From Carex sylvatica (lineage: Eukaryota; Streptophyta; Magnoliopsida; Poales; Cyperaceae), in NCBI GenBank assembly GCA_964058845.1, contig CAXKVR010000625.1, positions 1-14,171 on the forward strand: a stretch of 14,171 nt of DNA. Direction: 5' to 3'. This document shows positions 1-7,273 of this stretch, piece after piece. Position numbers and translations under genes: made by a program. Numbering within the stretch: position 1 is the stretch's first letter; each line of letters begins with the position of its first letter. Under the pieces are notes generated by a model. It was not told the origin of the DNA, did no database searches, and worked only from the letters and a program-made list of their open reading frames with translations.

Positions 1-259
1 CAAATGAGAATAATTCTTTACAATAAAAAGGTTTAGAAGAACTGAGAGATACGTAAACCACTTTATTTTTTTTCTACACATAATGTGAACTTGTGTCCGG
101 ATATTTTGTGGCCCTATCATTTATGACTCCTAAATTTATGCTATAGTACTCCTCATATGATGAAGCCACCGAGAATCCAGGCACATCTCTTTTTTCTTTT
201 CTTTTTTCTGAAAATGTATACAAGATAATATAAAAGGAGTTATTTAAAAGATATTTCAA

Positions 260-1340
260 TAGGCGAGAAAATCAGAATGATCTTAATTTGGTATACTTTT
301 ATGGGACATCCAATCTTCAAGGAACTAGTTTAATGCACCAAAACATATCTTCACACTTCATGACTTAGTATATTTTATTAAAGTAACAGATTCGTTTTTC
401 TCCAAATCAACAACCCATTTATATTGTTATCAGGTCGGTACTCATATGTATTTTATTTTAAACAAAAAACAACTCCAAAAATTGTTACGAAGACTAAATC
501 AATAGAAAACATTCCACATCCAAGTAACAGATCAAGTTGAAATTGTGCAATAAAAACAAATATTGCTTCATGTATGATGTCTAGCATTTTCTAGTTGATT
601 CTTGAAGAAGTGTTTGTAAGAAGATGCCAAGTAGCTCAACAATATCCTCTGCTCCCAACAAGTGAGGACTTGTTTTACTAGAAATTAAGTCAAATGGAAA
701 ATTAAGAATTTGAATTTGTAAAGTTATAGAGATTTTATGAAGGTAAGGGACTTCGTTATTGAATAAGTACAAAATTTATCTCTTGATTTACAAATTAGTA
801 AAATTAGCATTTACTTTGCCGGAAGCTACGGCTGGTGCTGAGATGGAAAATTTAGCAATGAATAAGACGAAAAGATTGCTTAAGAAATAAAATAGAAGAT
901 GAATGAAATATTATTTCGTTACTTCCGTTCAGAAAGTGTTGTTTGATTGTATATATAATAAAATAACTATGCAAAGATTTCAAAATATGATGACTCGTAG
1001 GTAGAGGTTTATGCAATAAGATAAAAAATGAGTTGTGATATAACTGACTACGAAGCAGTTATGAACGACTAAGTTCTAAGAAAATAAGATTAATAAATTT
1101 ATTTTCTATCTGAAAACCTCCTTCTGAAGAAACAGCACGAAGAATGACTAATGTAGAAAATAATTTCGTAAAGGCCAAGATGAGATTTATACTAATCAAT
1201 ATTTATTCCTTCATTAATTTTTGCTCCATATATAAAACCACCAAACGTAGGTAATATTACACAATTGACTTTTAAAATTTATTGTAAAAAGGGAGAGTAC
1301 TTTTGACATTCATAATTTTCTCATTTTGGAAGAATAGATG
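260..1340. other. AT-rich stretch upstream of gene A, no gene seen
   Basis: No convincing coding region on either strand. A 63-codon frame on the minus strand (581-772) has a plausible acceptor (CTAG ending at 678), but joining it to the nearest donor at 814 breaks the reading frame. A small inverted repeat (ATAACTG at 1040-1046 and CAGTTAT at 1056-1062, nine-base loop) contains two opposed TAACTG words, a MYB-type core. The same stretch recurs at 4908-5988 and 9556-10636. Confidence 0.5.
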
Positions 1341-1348
1341 TCAGAAAG

Positions 1349-1382
1349 AGGTAACGTGAAAAGGAGTGAAATAATGTTACCT
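1349..1382. promoter_or_regulatory. Inverted repeat AGGTAAC/GTTACCT upstream of gene A
   Basis: AGGTAAC at 1349-1355 is mirrored by GTTACCT at 1376-1382 across 20 bases, about 170 bases upstream of the TATA box. The words resemble GT-element type sites, but a binding role is inference. Identical copies lie at 5997-6030 and 10645-10678. Confidence 0.3.
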
Positions 1383-1407
1383 TTCAAAGGCAGTCAAAGC
1401 AGCACAT

Positions 1408-1462
1408 ACGTGCATGCGACTCAGACAATATGTATAATATATATCATGCGACTCACATGCAT
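1408..1462 (+). promoter_or_regulatory. Gene A upstream element cluster: ACGTG, two CATGCGACTCA, CATGCAT
   Basis: Within 55 bases are an ACGTG core (1408-1412), two exact copies of CATGCGACTCA (1413-1423 and 1445-1455) and a CATGCAT RY word (1456-1462) about 90 bases before the TATA box. In plants, RY words bind B3 factors and ACGTG binds bZIP factors, and together they are typical of embryo or seed promoters. The second CATGCGACTCA lies in a 22-base block kept at 21 of 22 positions upstream of locus B (4141-4162), where it reads TGTGACTCA and contains a perfect GCN4-like TGACTCA. The seed/ABA reading is inference. Confidence 0.45.
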
Positions 1463-1549
1463 ACAATATTTAAAGAATACACCTGTAGGACATGCTGGAT
1501 ATATAGCATATATATAGGCTAATCCGTAAAAGCGCTGACTTGATTTGTC

Positions 1550-1557
1550 TATATAAG
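1550..1557 (+). promoter_or_regulatory. TATA box of gene A
   Basis: TATATAAG lies 89 bases upstream of the gene A start codon. A start of transcription about 30 bases downstream, near the ATTTGACAAACCAAC stretch at 1578-1592, would leave a leader of roughly 55 bases. That stretch is also kept at locus B. The transcription start itself is inferred. Confidence 0.7.
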
Positions 1558-1638
1558 GAGCTAGGGATAACTGCGCATTTGACAAACCAACAGTTGGAAA
1601 TTGAAAATTAATAGTGAGCTAGCAAGATATAAGCAAAA

Positions 1639-1827
1639 ATGGCTTCCTATAAGATGTCATGCATTGTCTTGTTCATCATTGTTGCTATTACAATTCAACT
1701 AAGTGCTCTCGGAGTTGAAGGAGGTCTGGGAGGTCGGCGAGCACTTGCCGATAAAGTAATTGGAATTGGTGGTGGAATTACTGGGTCACTTGGTGGTGGA
1801 ATGAGTGCAACGCTCCCACAACCTTAA
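1639..1827 (+). CDS. Gene A copy 1: small secreted glycine-rich peptide precursor (62 aa)
   Basis: I do not recognise a named family. The product has a basic n-region (MASYK), a hydrophobic core at about residues 6-24 and a likely signal-peptidase site after Ala-Leu-Gly25. This predicts secretion of a peptide of about 37 residues. The mature part contains a dibasic pair (Arg33-Arg34), then ALADKVIG, then two eight-residue repeats, IGGGITGS (43-50) and LGGGMSAT (51-58), ending LPQP. The repeats come from a 13-base exact direct repeat (1766-1778 and 1790-1802). The mature part has no cysteine, so it is not a defensin, LTP or cyclotide. The first ATG after the TATA box is used, in the context AAAAATGGC. 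There is no intron. Locus B keeps 12 of the first 16 residues, which supports the start and frame. A host-defence or signalling role is speculation. Confidence 0.8.
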   Translation: MASYKMSCIVLFIIVAITIQLSALGVEGGLGGRRALADKVIGIGGGITGSLGGGMSATLPQP

Positions 1828-1848
1828 TTAAGGTGCATGGCCACAATT

Positions 1849-1880
1849 AGCACCTCTTTGCATCATTAATTTGAGGTGCT
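1849..1880 (+). other. Hairpin in the gene A 3' region
   Basis: AGCACCTC (1849-1856) and GAGGTGCT (1873-1880) form a perfect 8-base-pair stem with a 16-base loop, 21 bases after the stop codon. A third copy of the word, AGGTGC (1831-1836), could pair with the first arm instead, giving two alternative folds. It could affect mRNA stability or 3' processing, but no function is shown by sequence alone. Copies lie at 6497-6528 and 11145-11176. Confidence 0.4.
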
Positions 1881-2076
1881 TTTGCCTTCGGGAGTCAAAT
1901 TGAACAAGTGTTGTGTTTATCTACAGAGTGTTTTGAGTTCTGTTATGATTGTGTCATCCTTTGTATAACTATGATAATGTACTTTATATTTCATTGTTAA
2001 GTGAATTTGCGTTCGGCTATAAAGGAAATTACTTATGTTTCTTTTTCTCTGTAAGTAGTGCATGTTTTATAGCAAA

Positions 2077-2082
2077 AATAAA
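2077..2082 (+). terminator. Candidate polyadenylation signal of gene A
   Basis: AATAAA lies about 250 bases after the gene A stop codon, downstream of T-rich and TGT-rich sequence of the kind found in plant 3' ends. Plant poly(A) signals are degenerate, so an earlier site is also possible. Copies lie at 6725-6730 and 11373-11378. Confidence 0.4.
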
Positions 2083-2189
2083 TAATCCATCTTCAAGTAA
2101 GCGCACTTGAAATTTGTATATTTAACAAATTGTTCCAGCATATATATACTAGAATTGTTGTTCTTTTTAATTGGCTAACCAAAATTGTA

Positions 2190-2625
2190 TATTTACAATA
2201 TACCTTCAGGCCTTTTATTTCTTCACATTCTCGTGCTTACCTCCGCCTCTCCTCTATAGTGGCATTTTGCTTGCTCCTCCATTCCTTTGAACTAAATTCG
2301 ATCTCTTTGTCCCCTCTTGTTAAGCTAGCTCTACTCCAACGTACTTATACCTCCGCCTCGCCTCTGCCTCGCCTCTCCAGCGACAAAGTTTGGTGCTTTC
2401 AGTCCTCTCTCTCTAGTTTGCTTCTCTTCTGCAATAGACAATACCTTCCGTGGGAACAAAACTCGCTATCCTCCCAAAAAAGATAACGGGATCGATGGCT
2501 CTTCATTTTGCCTGACCCTCCAACAAATCAGCCAAAACTTTATCACCGGCCAAATCTCCCAAGAGCCCTCATAGTGAAACGGCCGAGACGGACGAGACAA
2601 GACGATATTGTATTCAACCTAATTG
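2190..2625. other. Pyrimidine-rich, higher-GC island
   Basis: The plus strand turns C/T-rich here, unlike the AT-rich surroundings, and then more GC-rich (around 2540-2610, GGCCGAGACGGACGAGAC). A 118-codon frame (2130-2486) spans it but has no recognisable domain and biased Ser/Leu composition, so I do not call it a gene. On the minus strand both copies of the internal repeat end in GGCGGAG followed by GTA, which resembles a splice donor. This may be an old leader or exon fragment of another gene or transposon, but nothing identifies it. Confidence 0.4.
2232..2365. repeat. Imperfect direct repeat pair CGT(G/A)CTTA..CCTCCGCCTC
   Basis: 2232-2255 and 2340-2365 share CGTNCTTA, CCTCCGCCTC and CCTCT, with a two-base gap and a one-base gap, 108 bases apart. 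The second copy is followed by further GCCTCGCCTC units up to 2379. It looks like local duplication plus slippage. Copies lie at 6880-7013 and 11528-11661. Confidence 0.6.
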
Positions 2626-3300
2626 TGATTTGTTGTGCAAACTTGTAGTAAAAGAGAAGATGAATGTTGACATCCAAAATGACAACGGGCTAAGAATTAT
2701 CACCTCTGTTGATTTTAGTCATTTAATTTTTTTGTTGTCGGCTCGCTACCAGTATCTAATAGTATGTGAAACTATTTTATATTAACCTTTTATGTCATTA
2801 ATTATGGTTGTTTGTAGTAGTTTGTATCTTAATTAATCTGTACATATATTTTTTTTAATATAATTTGGATGTCTCTCCAACTTATTTCTGTGTTTGCTCA
2901 AGTTATCTAATGTTATGTGTTCCAATAGTAAGTTGTGCTGTAGATTTGCCATTTCACCATTTACATTGAATATTTGTAAATATGTTGATACTATAATAGT
3001 GATCAAAGAATTTAAACTATTTTTTTTTCAGTTACAAATTTATAATGGTGTCGGTGCCATACAGTTGAGTTTTCATCAATTATCATATTAATATTTCTCT
3101 TTATTAATCATCTAAACAGTGCAGAATCAATAACAAATACTGAATAGCATTGTACGTAGTCAACGTGGCTAACATTTTTTTTTTAAGAATAAGATGTCAT
3201 CGAATGAACCGAGAGTTATAATTCAGTAAATGAAATTAACAGGTGAACTCTACAGACAACATAAACATTTACAATGCTTTCATAAATTCATATGACTCAA
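2626..3300. other. AT-rich stretch with no supported gene
   Basis: Only short frames are present: 41 codons at 2660-2785 and 65 codons at 2894-3091. Neither has a promoter, recognisable motif or coding-like composition. Homopolymer T runs occur near 2849 and 3174. Nothing functional can be supported. Confidence 0.45.
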
Positions 3301-3320
3301 TTCCCAGACAATTGTTCGTT

Positions 3321-3340
3321 TCGTATTCGTATTCGTATTC
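3321..3340. repeat. Short tandem repeat (TCGTAT)3
   Basis: Three TCGTAT units plus TC, preceded by TTCGTT. The following bases to about 3470 hold scattered related words (ATCCATATTC, CATCCG, TATCCGC) reminiscent of subterminal repeats of DNA transposons. No terminal inverted repeats or transposase were found. Copies lie at 7969-7988 and 12617-12636; the repeat number is the same in all three. Confidence 0.6.
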
Positions 3341-3820
3341 AAATCCATATTCATTGATTATTTGTTTCTGTTTAAGGCGGATCTGGTCTTGAATTTTGAC
3401 ATCCGTTTATTATCCGCATTCACAAACGTATCCGCTAATTGAAAGACGACGTCGAATTTGGTATTAGCATTATCAGCTCCATGTTTGTTCTGTTTACACG
3501 CATATGTAATGCACAAATAGTAGGGAAGATAAAAATATCTGACGGTGGGCCCGTCTGTTTCGGGGGATTTAGCGTGTAGGGCAAGACAGAGTTAAATATG
3601 GATGTAGGGTAAGGCGCGACTTCCTGACACTATCTGACCATATATTACATAAAATTATGTTTATATAAGCAAAATAAAATTCATGGGAATTAAACAACTA
3701 AGTTCTAAATAATATGATCAAATGAGTATAGGATTTAGGAAATATTTAAATATCAAATGCCACAAATATAGGTCCTTTTGGAAATAGAAAATATTATGAT
3801 CGTAACCACTAATTTGGACT
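3341..3820. other. Intergenic stretch, no gene seen
   Basis: A slightly more GC-rich patch at about 3540-3630 contains a near-palindrome around GTGGGCCC (GACGG at 3541 and CCGTC at 3551). The 89-codon minus-strand frame over 3718-3987 is lysine/isoleucine-rich and crosses a T13 run. I regard it as chance. Confidence 0.4.
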
Positions 3821-3823
3821 TCG

Positions 3824-3889
3824 CCTTTTTTTTTTTTTAATTTCTGCAAAAGGGATGTCCTTATCACATGCATCCGATAAAAAAAAAGG
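3824..3889. other. Nested hairpin with poly(T)/poly(A) arms
   Basis: CC followed by T13 (3824-3838) can pair with A9 and GG (3879-3889) as an 11-base-pair outer stem. Inside it, GGATG (3853-3857) pairs with CATCC (3871-3875). It may be a slippage product or a remnant of a foldback element. Copies lie at 8472-8537 and 13120-13185; the homopolymer lengths are identical in all three. Confidence 0.35.
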
Positions 3890-4140
3890 GAAAATACAGA
3901 TTCCACATAAAGCATCATGGTGATCCTTTGCTGCACATTTATCCTTCTACTACTATCACGATCATCCATCGACGATTTAGCTATCACAAAATAAACTTAA
4001 TCAAATGTGAGTATCAAAGTAATATAGTTAGAACCATCATGTCCATGGAATTTTGCTAATGCACAACATATATATTGGTTATCATTTTAATTAGGTGGCT
4101 ACATGATTCATTTTTACCTCAAAATCAACAATTTACAAAT

Positions 4141-4348
4141 ATAATATATATCATGTGACTCATACAGTACTACAAAGAATACAACTAAAAGGAACGTTGG
4201 AAGCACGTACGCCAATATGTAAAAATGACAACTTTATTTAGCTATACAACGAGATAGCTACGGATCAATGCACAACATTTTGACAAACCAATTAACTTTA
4301 ATATTAAAAGGTAATAATTGAGAGTGAGATTTTTATATAAAACCGAAT
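4141..4348 (+). promoter_or_regulatory. Locus B promoter/leader, homologous to that of gene A
   Basis: The block is collinear with 1434-1638 upstream of gene A, and the two are 208 and 205 bases long up to the ATG. Conserved pieces are the 22-base AT-rich/GACTCA block, AAAGAATACA, the TATA region and TTTGACAAACCAA. The TATA box has changed from TATATAAG to TATACAAC (4243-4250), which should weaken it. A perfect TGACTCA is at 4156-4162. C at 4343 is T in unit 3. Confidence 0.65.
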
Positions 4349-4617
4349 ATGGCTTACTGCAAGATGTCATGGTTCGTATTGTTCATCATTGTTGCTACAT
4401 ATTTTTTCAAGGTAAGGAAATTAATTGGTTTAAATATTACAAAAATATGCTGGAAATGAATGATTATTTGTGACTTACGGACAACGTTTAAAACGTTCAG
4501 ATCGTATTTATTTGTTGGAGCGTTTTTACCATCATCGCCTCCTCCTATCACACACTGTTAATGTGGAATTTTTTCGCATCTGGGTATGGTAACGTTTTAT
4601 TTACTAGTGCAAATTGA
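4349..4617 (+). pseudogene. Locus B copy 1: degenerate or two-exon relative of gene A
   Basis: The ATG opens MAYCKMSWFVLFIIVA, identical to gene A at 12 of 16 residues (41 of 48 bases), so the signal-peptide start is homologous. Homology then stops. Read straight through, the frame ends at TGA 4457-4459 after 36 codons with no glycine-rich part, hence the pseudogene call. However, AAG/GTAAGG at 4411/4412 is a strong donor, and TTCAG ending at 4500 is an acceptor. Removing 89 bases joins codons in phase and gives 59 residues ending at TGA 4617. That tail is hydrophobic, with no resemblance to mature peptide A. On the minus strand, 4512-4545 faintly resembles the inverted 3' coding end of gene A. 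T at 4546 would encode Tyr in the spliced product. Confidence 0.55.
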
Positions 4618-6055
4618 TGACATATATATCCCCTTCAATAAATTATATCAAATGAGAATAATTCTTTACAATAAAAAGGTTTAGAAGAACTGAGAGATAC
4701 GTAAACCACTTTATTTTTTTTCTACACATAATGTGAACTTGTGTCCGGATATTTTGTGGCCCTATCATTTATGACTCCTAAATTTATGCTATAGTACTCC
4801 TCATATGATGAAGCCACCGAGAATCCAGGCACATCTCTTTTTTCTTTTCTTTTTTCTGAAAATGTATACAAGATAATATAAAAGGAGTTATTTAAAAGAT
4901 ATTTCAATAGGCGAGAAAATCAGAATGATCTTAATTTGGTATACTTTTATGGGACATCCAATCTTCAAGGAACTAGTTTAATGCACCAAAACATATCTTC
5001 ACACTTCATGACTTAGTATATTTTATTAAAGTAACAGATTCGTTTTTCTCCAAATCAACAACCCATTTATATTGTTATCAGGTCGGTACTCATATGTATT
5101 TTATTTTAAACAAAAAACAACTCCAAAAATTGTTACGAAGACTAAATCAATAGAAAACATTCCACATCCAAGTAACAGATCAAGTTGAAATTGTGCAATA
5201 AAAACAAATATTGCTTCATGTATGATGTCTAGCATTTTCTAGTTGATTCTTGAAGAAGTGTTTGTAAGAAGATGCCAAGTAGCTCAACAATATCCTCTGC
5301 TCCCAACAAGTGAGGACTTGTTTTACTAGAAATTAAGTCAAATGGAAAATTAAGAATTTGAATTTGTAAAGTTATAGAGATTTTATGAAGGTAAGGGACT
5401 TCGTTATTGAATAAGTACAAAATTTATCTCTTGATTTACAAATTAGTAAAATTAGCATTTACTTTGCCGGAAGCTACGGCTGGTGCTGAGATGGAAAATT
5501 TAGCAATGAATAAGACGAAAAGATTGCTTAAGAAATAAAATAGAAGATGAATGAAATATTATTTCGTTACTTCCGTTCAGAAAGTGTTGTTTGATTGTAT
5601 ATATAATAAAATAACTATGCAAAGATTTCAAAATATGATGACTCGTAGGTAGAGGTTTATGCAATAAGATAAAAAATGAGTTGTGATATAACTGACTACG
5701 AAGCAGTTATGAACGACTAAGTTCTAAGAAAATAAGATTAATAAATTTATTTTCTATCTGAAAACCTCCTTCTGAAGAAACAGCACGAAGAATGACTAAT
5801 GTAGAAAATAATTTCGTAAAGGCCAAGATGAGATTTATACTAATCAATATTTATTCCTTCATTAATTTTTGCTCCATATATAAAACCACCAAACGTAGGT
5901 AATATTACACAATTGACTTTTAAAATTTATTGTAAAAAGGGAGAGTACTTTTGACATTCATAATTTTCTCATTTTGGAAGAATAGATGTCAGAAAGAGGT
6001 AACGTGAAAAGGAGTGAAATAATGTTACCTTTCAAAGGCAGTCAAAGCAGCACAT

Positions 6056-6110
6056 ACGTGCATGCGACTCAGACAATATGTATAATATATATCATGCGAC
6101 TCACATGCAT
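6056..6110 (+). promoter_or_regulatory. Gene A upstream element cluster, copy 2
   Basis: The ACGTG core, paired CATGCGACTCA words and CATGCAT word are unchanged from unit 1 and stand at the same distance from the TATA box. Confidence 0.45.
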
Positions 6111-6197
6111 ACAATATTTAAAGAATACACCTGTAGGACATGCTGGATATATAGCATATATATAGGCTAATCCGTAAAAGCGCTGACTTGATTTGTC

Positions 6198-6205
6198 TAT
6201 ATAAG
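6198..6205 (+). promoter_or_regulatory. TATA box of gene A, copy 2
   Basis: TATATAAG, 89 bases before the ATG at 6287. Nothing in the promoter suggests that this copy is silenced. Confidence 0.7.
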
Positions 6206-6286
6206 GAGCTAGGGATAACTGCGCATTTGACAAACCAACAGTTGGAAATTGAAAATTAATAGTGAGCTAGCAAGATATAAGCAAAA

Positions 6287-6475
6287 ATGGCTTCCTATAA
6301 GATGTCATGCATTGTCTTGTTCATCATTGTTGCTATTACAATTCAACTAAGTGCTCTCGGAGTTGAAGGAGGTCTGGGAGGTCGGCGAGCACTTGCCGAT
6401 AAAGTAATTGGAATTGGTGGTGGAATTACTGGGTCACTTGGTGGTGGAATGAGTGCAACGCTCCCACAACCTTAA
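6287..6475 (+). CDS. Gene A copy 2: small secreted glycine-rich peptide precursor
   Basis: The encoded 62 residues are identical to copy 1: signal peptide with likely cleavage after Gly25, Arg33-Arg34, and the paired IGGGITGS/LGGGMSAT repeats. Promoter, leader and 3' region also match, so an RNA read could not be assigned to one copy. Since no silent change is present either, this identity reflects recent duplication or gene conversion and is not evidence of protein-level selection. Confidence 0.8.
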   Translation: MASYKMSCIVLFIIVAITIQLSALGVEGGLGGRRALADKVIGIGGGITGSLGGGMSATLPQP

Positions 6476-6496
6476 TTAAGGTGCATGGCCACAATT

Positions 6497-6528
6497 AGCA
6501 CCTCTTTGCATCATTAATTTGAGGTGCT
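6497..6528 (+). other. Gene A 3' hairpin, copy 2
   Basis: AGCACCTC and GAGGTGCT arms, 8 base pairs, unchanged. A candidate AATAAA follows at 6725-6730. Confidence 0.4.
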
Positions 6529-6837
6529 TTTGCCTTCGGGAGTCAAATTGAACAAGTGTTGTGTTTATCTACAGAGTGTTTTGAGTTCTGTTATGATTGT
6601 GTCATCCTTTGTATAACTATGATAATGTACTTTATATTTCATTGTTAAGTGAATTTGCGTTCGGCTATAAAGGAAATTACTTATGTTTCTTTTTCTCTGT
6701 AAGTAGTGCATGTTTTATAGCAAAAATAAATAATCCATCTTCAAGTAAGCGCACTTGAAATTTGTATATTTAACAAATTGTTCCAGCATATATATACTAG
6801 AATTGTTGTTCTTTTTAATTGGCTAACCAAAATTGTA

Positions 6838-7273
6838 TATTTACAATATACCTTCAGGCCTTTTATTTCTTCACATTCTCGTGCTTACCTCCGCCTCTCC
6901 TCTATAGTGGCATTTTGCTTGCTCCTCCATTCCTTTGAACTAAATTCGATCTCTTTGTCCCCTCTTGTTAAGCTAGCTCTACTCCAACGTACTTATACCT
7001 CCGCCTCGCCTCTGCCTCGCCTCTCCAGCGACAAAGTTTGGTGCTTTCAGTCCTCTCTCTCTAGTTTGCTTCTCTTCTGCAATAGACAATACCTTCCGTG
7101 GGAACAAAACTCGCTATCCTCCCAAAAAAGATAACGGGATCGATGGCTCTTCATTTTGCCTGACCCTCCAACAAATCAGCCAAAACTTTATCACCGGCCA
7201 AATCTCCCAAGAGCCCTCATAGTGAAACGGCCGAGACGGACGAGACAAGACGATATTGTATTCAACCTAATTG
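6838..7273. other. Pyrimidine-rich island, copy 2
   Basis: Same as 2190-2625, including the imperfect direct repeat at 6880-7013. No domain or RNA gene was recognised. Confidence 0.4.

Larger units (their letters stand above)
1..4648. repeat. Tandem unit 1 of a 4648-base head-to-tail array
   Basis: Position 1 onward recurs at 4649, 9297 and 13945 with exactly 4648-base spacing. All landmarks (peptide gene, pyrimidine-rich island, TCGTAT repeat, homopolymer hairpin, degenerate paralog) recur at the same offset. Unit 1 carries C at 4343 and T at 4546; the second base is private to this unit. The boundary at position 1 is only where the window starts. In a perfect array the real duplication breakpoint cannot be placed without the flanks. 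Confidence 0.98.

Noticed and set aside
74..259. 61-codon minus-strand frame
   Set aside because: It has an acceptor-like TTTTCAG at 214-208, but no recognisable domain, no partner exon and a Lys/Glu-rich start from a homopurine run. It is not supported as a gene.
581..815. Possible two-exon minus-strand gene ending at 581
   Set aside because: A good acceptor (CTAG at 681-678) and a donor-like GTAAAT at 814 bracket a 137-base AT-rich gap. Joining the only GT-consistent donor to the open downstream frame puts a stop codon in or next to the junction, and no start codon is available upstream.
2130..2486. 118-codon plus-strand frame, the longest in each unit
   Set aside because: It is created by a C/T-rich tract low in stop codons. 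It is Ser/Leu-biased, has no domain, and starts within an AT-rich spacer.
3310..3480. Transposon end (subterminal TCGTAT/TATCCG words)
   Set aside because: The words resemble subterminal repeats, but no terminal inverted repeats, target-site duplication or transposase could be found.
3718..4059. Overlapping frames on both strands (89 and 63 codons)
   Set aside because: They are antisense to each other over low-complexity DNA with T13 and A9 runs. There is no promoter or motif.
4354..4551. 65-codon minus-strand frame starting Met-(Ile/Met)-Gly-Gly-Gly
   Set aside because: It is antisense to locus B and includes the complement of the conserved signal-peptide codons, so it is probably a shadow. 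The glycine-rich start is kept only as a hint of inversion.
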